DNA from: CAG-791 sp045113775
GTDB taxonomy: Bacteria > Bacillota > Clostridia > Lachnospirales > Lachnospiraceae
Assembly: GCA_045113775.1 (NCBI GenBank)
Contig: JBGUJH010000030.1
Span: forward strand, 1 to 10,979
Reading direction: 5' to 3'
DNA length: 10,979 bases
Made by a program: the position numbers and the translations under genes. Below the pieces are notes generated by a model. That model saw only the letters and a program-made list of their open reading frames with translations. It had not been told where the DNA came from and did not search any database. This document shows, piece by piece, positions 1-6,590 of the stretch. Numbering within the stretch: the first letter of the stretch is position 1; the number at the start of each line of letters is the position of its first letter.

Positions 1-2307
1 GAGGGAACAATCTGCTGCAAGTTCTGGGGTCTTGGTGCTGACGGTACCGTCGGTGCTAACAAGAACTCCATCAAGATCATCGGCGACAACACCGACATGT
101 ATGCGCAGGCATATTTTGACTATGACTCCAAGAAGTCCGGCGGTGTCACGATGTCCCACCTGAGATTTGGTAAGAAGCCCATTAAGTCCACTTACCTCAT
201 CCACCAGGCTAACTTCGTAGCATGCCACAACCCGGCATACATCCGCAAGTTCAACATGTCTCAGGAACTGGTAGACGGCGGCACATTCCTGCTGAACTGC
301 TCCTGGAATGCTGAAGAGCTTGAGACCCACATTCCTCCGCAGGTCAAGAAGTTCATCTATGATCACAAGATCAACTTCTACACCATCGACGGCGTTAAGA
401 TCGGTATCGAGACCGGCATGGGCCCGACACGTATCAACACCATCCTTCAGTCCGCATTCTTCAAGCTGGCTAACATCATCCCCGAAGAGGATGCTATCGG
501 CTACATGAAGACAGCTGCTGAGAAGACCTATGGCCGTAAGGGCCGCGACGTTGTCGAGAAGAACTGGGCAGCGATCGACGCAGGTGCCAAGAACGTTGTC
601 AAGGTTGACGTTCCCGAGTCCTGGGGCCAGGCAGAAGGCGAAGAGTATGACGTTGTTGTCGCTACCGGCGCAAGACAGGATGTTGTTGATTTCGTAAACA
701 ACATTCAGGTCAAGGTCAACGCTCAGGAAGGCAACACTGTTCCCGTTTCCGCAGCAGGCGTCTATGCTACAGGTATCACACCTTCCGGCGCAGCTGCATA
801 TGAGAAGCGCGGTATCGCAGTCAACGTTCCCGTTTGGGCTTCCGAGAACTGCATCCAGTGTACTTTCTGTTCCTATGTATGCCCTCACGCTGCAATCCGT
901 CCTATGGCTCTGACCGACGACGAGTGCGCTAAGCTTCCTGAAGGCACAGTTACTATCCCGCTTATGGGTATGCCCGGATACAAGTTCGCTATCGTTGTAT
1001 CCTCTCTCGACTGCACAGGCTGCGGCAGCTGCGCAAACGTCTGCCCCGGCAAGAAGGGTGCAAAGGCTCTCAACATGATGAGACTCGAGGAAGGCATGAA
1101 GCAGCCTAACGAGCAGGCAGCTTTCAACGTAGCAGTAACATTCGAGCCCAAGCAGGATGTTATCGACAAGTTCAAAGAGACCACTGTTAAGGGCTCCCAG
1201 TTCAAGCAGCCCCTGCTTGAATTCTCCGGCGCATGCGCAGGCTGCGGTGAGACTCCTTACGCTAAGCTGGTCACTCAGCTGTTCGGCGATCGTATGTACA
1301 TCGCGAACGCAACAGGATGCTCCTCCATTTGGGGTAACTCCTCACCTTCCACTCCTTACACAGTAAACCACAAGGGTCACGGCCCGGCATGGTCCAACTC
1401 CCTGTTTGAGGATGCTGCTGAGTTCGGTTATGGTATGCTTCTTGCAAACCAGTCCTTGAGAGCAAACCTCAAGACCAAGGTCGAGGCTATTGCTGAGACA
1501 GCAGGCGACGAGGTTAAGGCGGCAGCTCAGAAGTGGATCGACACATTTGCAATCGGCGCAGAGAACGGCGCAGCAACAGATGCTCTGGTAGCAGCTCTTG
1601 CAGCAGACGGCTCCGATGCAGCTAAGGAAATCCTTGAGCAGAAGCAGTTCCTGGCTAAGAAGTCCCAGTGGGTATTCGGTGGTGACGGATGGGCTTACGA
1701 TATCGGCTACGGCGGTGTTGACCACATCCTTGCTTCCGGTAAGGACATCAACGTATTCTGCTTCAACACTGAAGTTTACTCCAACACAGGCGGACAGGCT
1801 TCCAAGGCTACTCCTGTCGGTGCAGTTGCTCAGTTCGCAGCAGGCGGTAAAGAGACCAAGCAGAAGGATCTCGCAGCTATGGCTATGAGCTATGGTTATG
1901 TATATGTCGCACAGATCTCCATGGGCGCTGACAGAAATCAGTGCATCAAGGCGATCTCCGAGGCTGAGGCATATCCCGGACCTTCCCTGATCATCGCATA
2001 CGCTCCTTGCATCAACCACGGTATCCGTAAGGGTATGGCTAAGGTTCAGGATGAAGAGAAGCTCGCAGTTACGACCGGTTACTGGAATCTGTTCAGATTC
2101 AATCCTGCCGGCGGCGCTAAGAAGTTCTTCCTGGATTCCAAGCCCGCTACAGATCCTTACATGGACTTCCTCGGCGGAGAGGTTCGCTACACATCCCTGA
2201 AGCGCTCCAACCCTGCAAAGGCAGACGCCATGTATGCAGAGAACGAGGCAAATGCAAAGGCGAAATATGCATACCTCGAGAAACTGGGTGCTCTGTACAA
2301 CGAGTGA
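1..2307 (+). CDS. nifJ: Pyruvate:ferredoxin (flavodoxin) oxidoreductase, 5'-truncated by the window edge
   Basis: Oxidises pyruvate with CoA to acetyl-CoA and CO2 and passes two electrons to ferredoxin, in the cytoplasm. The reading frame is open from base 1, so the 768 residues here are the C-terminal two thirds of a protein normally near 1170-1200 residues. The window starts at the family motif GLGADGTVGANKNS (gamma domain). A double [4Fe-4S] ferredoxin domain follows, with CxxCxxCxxxCP clusters at window residues 284-294 and 338-348. The thiamine-diphosphate domain then carries CAGCGE (Cys412, Cys415) and GDGWAYDIG (561-569). Cys670 in PCINHG should be the remaining ligand of the proximal cluster. 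The C-terminal extension found in this family ends at NE-stop. Cofactor assignments rest on known PFOR structures. Codon choice is strongly biased (TCC, AAG, ATC, GGC), unlike the minus-strand genes, as expected for an abundant catabolic enzyme. A gene for a likely electron acceptor follows 219 bases downstream. Confidence 0.97.
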   Translation, partial: EGTICCKFWGLGADGTVGANKNSIKIIGDNTDMYAQAYFDYDSKKSGGVTMSHLRFGKKPIKSTYLIHQANFVACHNPAYIRKFNMSQELVDGGTFLLNCSWNAEELETHIPPQVKKFIYDHKINFYTIDGVKIGIETGMGPTRINTILQSAFFKLANIIPEEDAIGYMKTAAEKTYGRKGRDVVEKNWAAIDAGAKNVVKVDVPESWGQAEGEEYDVVVATGARQDVVDFVNNIQVKVNAQEGNTVPVSAAGVYATGITPSGAAAYEKRGIAVNVPVWASENCIQCTFCSYVCPHAAIRPMALTDDECAKLPEGTVTIPLMGMPGYKFAIVVSSLDCTGCGSCANVCPGKKGAKALNMMRLEEGMKQPNEQAAFNVAVTFEPKQDVIDKFKETTVKGSQFKQPLLEFSGACAGCGETPYAKLVTQLFGDRMYIANATGCSSIWGNSSPSTPYTVNHKGHGPAWSNSLFEDAAEFGYGMLLANQSLRANLKTKVEAIAETAGDEVKAAAQKWIDTFAIGAENGAATDALVAALAADGSDAAKEILEQKQFLAKKSQWVFGGDGWAYDIGYGGVDHILASGKDINVFCFNTEVYSNTGGQASKATPVGAVAQFAAGGKETKQKDLAAMAMSYGYVYVAQISMGADRNQCIKAISEAEAYPGPSLIIAYAPCINHGIRKGMAKVQDEEKLAVTTGYWNLFRFNPAGGAKKFFLDSKPATDPYMDFLGGEVRYTSLKRSNPAKADAMYAENEANAKAKYAYLEKLGALYNE

Positions 2308-2322
2308 TTCAGTTCCGGACAC

Positions 2323-2352
2323 GGAGGATCCGGCCCGCGAAAGCCGGTCTCC
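2323..2352 (+). other. Possible hairpin in the nifJ 3' untranslated region
   Basis: GGAG at 2323-2326 plus CCGGC at 2330-2334 can pair with GCCGG at 2343-2347 plus CTCC at 2349-2352, with a small internal loop and an 8-base terminal loop. It starts 16 bases after the nifJ stop. No T-run follows, so it is not a textbook intrinsic terminator. It may stabilise the nifJ 3' end or act weakly in termination. Apart from this, I see nothing in 2353-2400. Confidence 0.3.
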
Positions 2353-2400
2353 AGCCCCTTAGAAAGATTAATCCAAAGAGACTGACATTTTGCGAATCTC

Positions 2401-2429
2401 TTGACGGGTGGTCTGAAAAGGGATAAGAT
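2401..2429 (+). promoter_or_regulatory. Predicted sigma-A promoter of the ferredoxin gene
   Basis: TTGACG (2401-2406, five of six matches to the -35 consensus) is separated by exactly 17 bases from TAAGAT (2424-2429, four of six matches to the -10 consensus). Transcription should begin near 2436. This gives the ferredoxin its own transcript, separate from nifJ, with a leader of about 90 bases. Confidence 0.65.
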
Positions 2430-2439
2430 TATGATTGAT

Positions 2440-2473
2440 TCAAGGCACAGATACAGCTGTATCTGTGCCTTGA
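2440..2473 (+). repeat. Perfect 34-base palindrome at the start of the ferredoxin leader
   Basis: The half TCAAGGCACAGATACAG (2440-2456) is followed immediately by its exact reverse complement (2457-2473). As RNA it would form a stem of about 15 base pairs closed by a four-base loop. It begins about four bases after the predicted transcription start. No T-run follows, so it is not an intrinsic terminator. It could be a 5' stem that protects the message, a transcription factor operator, or both. Confidence 0.85.
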
Positions 2474-2480
2474 GTGCAAA

Positions 2481-2498
2481 TTAGGCTATTTAGGCTAC
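2481..2498 (+). repeat. Tandem 9-base repeat in the ferredoxin leader
   Basis: TTAGGCTAT (2481-2489) is followed directly by TTAGGCTAC (2490-2498), with eight of nine bases identical. It lies between the palindrome and the ribosome binding site. No function is apparent from the sequence. Confidence 0.5.
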
Positions 2499-2526
2499 GC
2501 TAACTTTAAGAAAGGAGACCACTACT

Positions 2527-2697
2527 ATGGCACGTGTTATTAGTGATGCTTGTATCAGCTGCGGTTCCTGCGCTGCTCAGTGTCCCGTTGAGGCTATCGC
2601 TCAGGGCGATTCCCAGTACGAGATCGACGCAGACGCTTGCATCGATTGCGGTGCTTGCGAGGCTCAGTGCCCTGTCGGAGCTATTTCCGAGGGTTGA
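2527..2697 (+). CDS. 2[4Fe-4S] clostridial-type ferredoxin
   Basis: A 56-residue electron carrier, the normal length for clostridial ferredoxins. Two cluster motifs are present: CISCGSCAAQCP (residues 9-20) and CIDCGACEAQCP (38-49). Each supplies three close cysteines and one CP cysteine, and the fourth ligands cross over between halves, as established for this family. The two halves are recognisable duplicates, and the protein is very acidic with few basic residues. The start is set by AAAGGAG at 2511-2517, nine bases before ATG. It is probably an electron acceptor for the PFOR encoded just upstream and a donor to hydrogenase, Rnf or other ferredoxin-linked enzymes elsewhere; those partners are inference. 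It appears to be transcribed from its own promoter and ends at a strong terminator 28 bases after the stop. Confidence 0.96.
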   Translation: MARVISDACISCGSCAAQCPVEAIAQGDSQYEIDADACIDCGACEAQCPVGAISEG

Positions 2698-2725
2698 GTA
2701 TAACTCATTAGAATTTAAGAACAAT

Positions 2726-2755
2726 AAAAACCGGACTCCCAGGAGTCCGGTTTTT
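2726..2755 (+). terminator. Bidirectional intrinsic terminator between convergent transcripts
   Basis: CCGGACTC (2731-2738) pairs with GAGTCCGG (2743-2750) around a CCAG loop. The stem is flanked by AAAAA on the left and TTTTT on the right, so both strands read as a GC-rich stem plus U-run. On the plus strand it ends the ferredoxin message. On the minus strand it lies about 90 bases beyond the ACT-protein stop and is the first good terminator of that operon. Confidence 0.93.
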
Positions 2756-2844
2756 CTGTTATTTGATATAAAGTGAAACCACGCGAATTCAACATGTTTC
2801 AGGAAACTATGGGCTTCCGTACCATTCAGTTATTTGCAGCTCAA

Positions 2845-3282
2845 TTATTTGAACAACTGCTCCATATCCTCATGGCAGATAGGCCGAATGCCGTGAGCCG
2901 TGAGCACCTTGATCGCCTTTTCGTTGTCCGCCACGCGGAAGACCATAAACGCGCTGTTCGCTTTTTTGGCCAAAAAGGCGTAGGAGTATTCAAGGTTGAC
3001 CTTGTTGTCGCCGAGGATGTTCAGCATGTTGACCAGAGCGCCGGGTTTGTCCTCGATCTCCACGGCAATTACCTTGGTGATAGAGCAGACATAACCCTCC
3101 TCCTTGAGGATCTGGATCGTGTTGAAGGGATCGTCAACGATAACGCGGACAATTCCGAAGTCCTCGCTCTCCGCGAGGGACAGAGCTCTCAAGTCGATAT
3201 TACTCTTCTCGAGAATCTTGGTGAATTCCGCCAGTGCGCCTGGCCTGTTCTCCAAAAACACAGAAATCTGTTTGACTGTCAT
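2845..3282 (-). CDS. Tandem ACT-domain amino-acid-binding protein
   Basis: A 145-residue protein made almost entirely of two ACT domains (about 1-70 and 71-143). Each has the ligand-loop signature near its start: ENRPGAL at 11-17 and EDKPGAL at 77-83. No catalytic domain is attached, so this is a stand-alone small-molecule sensor. ACT pairs typically bind amino acids or related acids at dimer interfaces. The open frame extends 34 codons upstream, but AGGAGG at 3288-3293 lies a few bases before this ATG and the upstream residues do not resemble ACT sequence, so this start is preferred. The gene follows a phenylacetate-CoA-ligase-like gene after 79 bases without a terminator. This neighbour pair is recurrent in Clostridia and archaea, often near 2-oxoacid:ferredoxin oxidoreductases. 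Regulation of the ligase or sensing of aromatic amino acids is plausible but unproven. Confidence 0.88.
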   Translation of the reverse strand: MTVKQISVFLENRPGALAEFTKILEKSNIDLRALSLAESEDFGIVRVIVDDPFNTIQILKEEGYVCSITKVIAVEIEDKPGALVNMLNILGDNKVNLEYSYAFLAKKANSAFMVFRVADNEKAIKVLTAHGIRPICHEDMEQLFK

Positions 3283-3287
3283 TTGCT

Positions 3288-3293
3288 CCTCCT
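3288..3293 (-). promoter_or_regulatory. Ribosome binding site that fixes the ACT-protein start
   Basis: On the minus strand AAAAGGAGGAGCAAATG places a perfect AGGAGG just before the ATG at 3282. It argues against the longer open frame that begins at 3384. Confidence 0.85.
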
Positions 3294-3361
3294 TTTCTCC
3301 CCTTTCAGAGGTTTGCCGTAGTTGACTGCAGCATCTGAGGGCGCTCTCAGGGAACCGGTCC

Positions 3362-4663
3362 TCAGTACAGGTTTCTTTTATCAATTACACGCTTGGCCTT
3401 GCCTTCGCTTCTCGTGATGCTCTTAGGCGCGACAAGTTTAACTACGCAATAGATGCCGAGCATTGCTTTGAGCGCGGAGACAAGCTGTTTCTCTCTTCCT
3501 GCCACTTCGGACAGAGAGTCTGAGAACATCTCGGGAGTCATCTCGACCTGAACCTCGATGCGGTCGGTGTTGTTGGCTCTTGTCACGACGATCTGATAAT
3601 TTGCGGGATAGCCGCAGTTCATCAGTACGGTCTCGATCTGGGACGGGAATACGTTGACGCCCTTGACGATCAGCATGTCGTCGCTTCTGCCCATCGGCTT
3701 GGACATTCTCACATGAGTTCTTCCACAGCTGCAAGGCTCGTCGTACAGAATTCCGATATCCTTGGTACGGTAGCGGATCAGCGGGAAGGCTTCTTTGGTA
3801 AGACTTGTGAATACCAGCTCGCCCTTCTCACCGTGAGGGACAGGCTCTCCCGTCTTGGGATTGATCGTCTCGACTACGAAGTGGTCCTCATTGACGTGCA
3901 TGCCGTGCTGGGCGCTGCACTCATAGGCCACTCCGGGACCGGAGATCTCCGTGAGTCCGTAAATATCATATGCCTTAATGCCCAGGCCTTCCTCAATGCC
4001 GTGGCGCATCTCTTCGGTCCAGGCTTCCGCTCCGAAAATGCCGGCTTTAAGTTTGATGCGGTTCCTGAGTCCTCTCTCATTGACAGATTCGGCCAGGTAA
4101 GCTGCGTAGGAAGGCGTGCAGCACAAAACAGTGGTGCCAAGGTCTGTCATGAACTGAAGCTGGCGGTCGGTATTTCCCGAAGACATGGGAAGCGTCAGGC
4201 TTCCAAGCTTATGAGAACCGCCGTGAAGGCCCGCTCCGCCCGTAAACAGCCCATACCCGTAGCAGACCTGCACTACGTCGTCTTTGGTCGCTCCTGCCGC
4301 CACAAGGGCTCTTGCGCAGCATTCCTCCCACAGGTCTACGTCATGCTGTGTATAGAAAGCTACCACCCTTCTTCCCGTAGTTCCGCTCGTGGAATGGATC
4401 CTGACGCAGTCGGAAAGCGGTGCAGCCATTAATCCGTAGGGATACTGGTCTCTCAGGTCATCTTTGGTCAGGGTCGGAAGAAGGTGAAGGTCTTCGATCC
4501 CATGGATATGCTCCGGGCGGACTCCAAGCTCATCCATCTTCTTCTTATAATAGGGAACGTTGTTATAAACTCTCTCAACCTGCTTTACCAGCCTGTCGTT
4601 CTGCCAGGCCGTGATCTGCTCCCGTGAGGCGCATTCCACCTCCGGGTCAAAATATCGATCCAT
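3362..4663 (-). CDS. paaK: Phenylacetate-CoA ligase family adenylate-forming enzyme
   Basis: A 433-residue acyl/aryl-CoA ligase of the ANL superfamily, normal length for PaaK-type enzymes. It activates an arylacetic or related acid with ATP and joins it to CoA. Visible motifs are the phosphate loop STSGTTGRR (91-99), DIYGLTE (233-239), YRTKDIG (298-304), the hinge region GRSDDMLIVKGVNVFP (325-340), and a C-terminal SEGKAKR whose Lys422 is the expected catalytic lysine. CSCG (311-314) together with Cys249 and His253 could form a structural metal site, an inference from related proteins. The ATG at 4663 is preached by AAGGAGGA ten bases before it; a TTG seven codons upstream lies inside that ribosome binding site. 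It begins 51 bases after dnaB with no terminator between them. The true substrate cannot be read from sequence: phenylacetate, indoleacetate or another acid are all possible. Confidence 0.9.
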   Translation of the reverse strand: MDRYFDPEVECASREQITAWQNDRLVKQVERVYNNVPYYKKKMDELGVRPEHIHGIEDLHLLPTLTKDDLRDQYPYGLMAAPLSDCVRIHSTSGTTGRRVVAFYTQHDVDLWEECCARALVAAGATKDDVVQVCYGYGLFTGGAGLHGGSHKLGSLTLPMSSGNTDRQLQFMTDLGTTVLCCTPSYAAYLAESVNERGLRNRIKLKAGIFGAEAWTEEMRHGIEEGLGIKAYDIYGLTEISGPGVAYECSAQHGMHVNEDHFVVETINPKTGEPVPHGEKGELVFTSLTKEAFPLIRYRTKDIGILYDEPCSCGRTHVRMSKPMGRSDDMLIVKGVNVFPSQIETVLMNCGYPANYQIVVTRANNTDRIEVQVEMTPEMFSDSLSEVAGREKQLVSALKAMLGIYCVVKLVAPKSITRSEGKAKRVIDKRNLY

Positions 4664-4673
4664 TTCTGCCTTG

Positions 4674-4681
4674 TCCTCCTT
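4674..4681 (-). promoter_or_regulatory. Ribosome binding site that fixes the paaK start
   Basis: The minus strand reads AAGGAGGA, then ten bases, then ATG at 4663. The in-frame TTG at 4684 overlaps this element, so it is not the start. Confidence 0.85.
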
Positions 4682-4714
4682 CAATTTCGTCCATATGAGA
4701 ACGCGCTGCTCTTG

Positions 4715-6049
4715 TCATCGCGCCAAATTTGCAAATTTGGTCAGTGCGGGCTGCCAGCTCAGTTCCACCGTGCCGATCGGGCCGTTTCGCTGTTTGGCAA
4801 TAATGATCTCGGCGATTCCTTTTTTCTCCGAATCCTGGTTGTAATAGTCGTCGCGGTAAATGAACATGACCACATCCGCGTCCTGCTCGATCGCGCCTGA
4901 TTCACGCAGGTCTGAGAGCATGGGCCTGTGATTCGGCCGTGACTCGACTGCTCTCGAGAGCTGGGACAGAGAAACAACAGGAACGTTCAGTTCTCTGGCG
5001 ATAGCCTTGAGCGATCTGGAGATCTCGGAGATCTCCTGCTGTCTGGATTCGCCGGATTTGCCGCTGCCGCTCATCAGCTGCAAATAGTCGATGATGATCA
5101 TCTCCAGCCCGAATTCCAGCTTGTACTTTCGGCACTTGGAGCGAAGCTCCTGGACGGTGATAGCCGGCGTATCATCAATGATCAGCTTGCTCTCGCCGAT
5201 ATTTCCGGCACTCTCGACCAGATCCGCCCACTCCTGCTCCGTTAGGTCACCCGTTCGGATCTTCTGGGCGTCCACATGGGATTCCATGGAGAAAAGCCTG
5301 TTCGTCAGCTGCTCCTTGGACATTTCCAGCGAAAAGATCGCAACGCACCGGTTCTCTTTCAGGACCAGATGCTGGGCAATGTTGAGGACCAGCGCTGTCT
5401 TTCCCATGGAAGGCCTTGCCGCGATCAGGATGAGATCAGAAGGCTGGAAGCCCGCCGTCCTGCTGTCCAGGTCTGTAAATCCGGTGGAGAGACCTGTCAC
5501 ATTTCCCTTAATATGGCTTGCATATTCTATCTTCTCAATCGCGTTGATGACAATCTGCCGAATAGGTACGAACCCGGTGGAATCCCTCCTCTGGGAGATC
5601 TCGAAGATCTTTTTCTCCGCCTGGTTCATGATCACTTCCATATCGTCTTTCTGCGTATAGCAGGCCCCTGCGATCTCCTCGTTTGCCCGGATCATCTTGC
5701 GCAGGAGCGCCTTCTCCGAGACGATCTTCGCATAGGACTTGATGTTAGCCGAAGTGGGTACCTGCTCGATCAGTTCCAGGATCGTGCCGCTGCCGTAGAT
5801 CTCTGGCGGAAGGTTCTTCTCCCGCAGACGGGTCTGCAGCGTGACGGGATCAACTGCCATCCCTTTCTGGTGCATCTCCACGATCGCAGTAAAAAGCACG
5901 CCGTACTGACGGGCATAGAAATCCTCTTCTTTGAGCATTTCCATGGCGACCTCGATCGCCTCTGCATCCATCAGCATTGCGCCGATCACGGACTGTTCCG
6001 CTTCTATACTGTGGGGCATCACCCGTTTGATTGCATCTTCTTCTGCCAT
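4715..6049 (-). CDS. dnaB: Replicative DNA helicase DnaB (DnaC in Bacillus naming)
   Basis: A 444-residue hexameric helicase that unwinds DNA ahead of the replication fork using ATP. The N-terminal primase-interacting domain spans about 10-110 (SIEAEQSVIGAML near 14-26), followed by a linker and a RecA-like motor domain. Walker A is ARPSMGKTA (211-219, Lys217). SLEMS (240-244) carries the expected catalytic glutamate. Walker B is MIIID (317-321), followed by YLQLM. KQRNGP (419-424) holds the likely arginine finger. These residue roles come from known DnaB structures. Length and ending (FANLAR) are normal, and no intein or insertion is present. A GAGGA ribosome binding site precedes the ATG, and rplI ends 56 bases upstream. 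The order gdpP-rplI-dnaB matches Bacillus and most Firmicutes. An 18-base palindrome lies in the last codons. Confidence 0.97.
   Translation of the reverse strand: MAEEDAIKRVMPHSIEAEQSVIGAMLMDAEAIEVAMEMLKEEDFYARQYGVLFTAIVEMHQKGMAVDPVTLQTRLREKNLPPEIYGSGTILELIEQVPTSANIKSYAKIVSEKALLRKMIRANEEIAGACYTQKDDMEVIMNQAEKKIFEISQRRDSTGFVPIRQIVINAIEKIEYASHIKGNVTGLSTGFTDLDSRTAGFQPSDLILIAARPSMGKTALVLNIAQHLVLKENRCVAIFSLEMSKEQLTNRLFSMESHVDAQKIRTGDLTEQEWADLVESAGNIGESKLIIDDTPAITVQELRSKCRKYKLEFGLEMIIIDYLQLMSGSGKSGESRQQEISEISRSLKAIARELNVPVVSLSQLSRAVESRPNHRPMLSDLRESGAIEQDADVVMFIYRDDYYNQDSEKKGIAEIIIAKQRNGPIGTVELSWQPALTKFANLAR
4723..4740 (-). repeat. 18-base perfect palindrome inside the 3' end of dnaB
   Basis: CCAAATTTGCAAATTTGG is its own reverse complement. 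It encodes TKFANL near the DnaB C-terminus and ends six bases before the stop codon on the minus strand. It could form a hairpin in the message between dnaB and paaK, but no U-run follows. Confidence 0.6.
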
Positions 6050-6105
6050 TCTGTGTCCTCAGTCCCGGCTCCCGTGCTCCTCTTGTCTCGGTCCGGCAGC
6101 TTTGT

Positions 6106-6552
6106 TCAAGCTTCCTGTACGATCACGTTGAGTTTTCCTGTCACCTGCGTGTGAAGTTTGATCGGAACTTCAAATGTCCCGAAGGATTTGATGGGCTCCG
6201 CCACCTGGATCTTCTTCTTATCCAGTTCCAGTCCGTGCTGCTCCTTGGCCGCCGCCGCGATCTCTTTGGCAGAAATGGAACCGAATACTTTTCCGTTCTC
6301 TCCCGCTTTCATCTTGACGATGATCTTGCGGCCTGCGAGGTCCTCTGCCATCGCCTTGGCATCAGCAAGTTTCTTTGCCGCGACTTTGTCCTCGTGAGCC
6401 TTCTGGAGCTTGAGTTCATTCTTATTCTTCTCTGTCGCTTCGACTCCCAGTTTCTTAGGAATCACGAAATTGCGGGCATAGCCGTCGCTTACCTTGACGA
6501 TCTCGCCTTTTTTGCCGAGTGATTTGACGTCCTGTAATAAAATAACCTGCAT
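6106..6552 (-). CDS. rplI: 50S ribosomal protein bL9
   Basis: A 148-residue bL9, exactly the usual length. The N-terminal RNA-binding domain begins MQVILLQDVKSLGKKGE and contains the family signature GYARNFVIPKKLG (24-36). The long lysine/alanine-rich connecting helix spans about 40-75, and the C-terminal globular domain follows (GKVFGSIS through the end). bL9 binds 23S rRNA near the L1 stalk and helps maintain reading frame. An ATG four codons upstream (6564) overlaps the ribosome binding site GGAGGT (6557-6562), and the family always starts at MQ/MK-VILL, so the ATG at 6552 is chosen. It sits between gdpP (38 bases upstream) and dnaB (56 bases downstream), the conserved Firmicute order. Confidence 0.98.
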   Translation of the reverse strand: MQVILLQDVKSLGKKGEIVKVSDGYARNFVIPKKLGVEATEKNKNELKLQKAHEDKVAAKKLADAKAMAEDLAGRKIIVKMKAGENGKVFGSISAKEIAAAAKEQHGLELDKKKIQVAEPIKSFGTFEVPIKLHTQVTGKLNVIVQEA

Positions 6553-6556
6553 ATTT

Positions 6557-6562
6557 ACCTCC
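6557..6562 (-). promoter_or_regulatory. Ribosome binding site that fixes the rplI start
   Basis: The minus strand reads GGAGGTAAATATG, with the ATG at 6552. The upstream in-frame ATG (6562-6564) shares bases with this site. A short stem GAGCA-GTAA-TGCTC (6569-6582) with a GNRA-type loop lies directly upstream. Confidence 0.85.
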
Positions 6563-6590
6563 ATGTCAGAGCATTACTGCTCCTGTACAA

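Noticed and set aside
1342..2322. 326-codon open frame on the minus strand across nifJ
   Set aside because: It lies wholly opposite the PFOR thiamine domain, which is unmistakable, and its product is cysteine/leucine-rich with no recognisable motif. It is explained by the codon bias of nifJ.
3335..3350. Small inverted repeat CTGAG-GGCGCT-CTCAG between paaK and the ACT gene
   Set aside because: There are only five pairs and no U-run on either strand; too weak to call a terminator or regulatory element.
3283..3384. 34-codon N-terminal extension of the ACT protein
   Set aside because: It overlaps the end of paaK, does not look like ACT sequence, and a perfect AGGAGG directly precedes the internal ATG at 3282.
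3713..4432. 239-codon open frame on the plus strand
   Set aside because: It is antisense to the core of the PaaK-like ligase and shows no motif of its own.
5018..5036. Inverted repeat GGAGATCT-CGG-AGATCTCC inside dnaB
   Set aside because: It encodes the repeated peptide EISEIS of DnaB and results from repeated codons in conserved protein sequence.
5276..6154. 292-codon open frame on the plus strand
   Set aside because: It is antisense to dnaB, including its N-terminal domain and Walker A region, with no promoter or family features.
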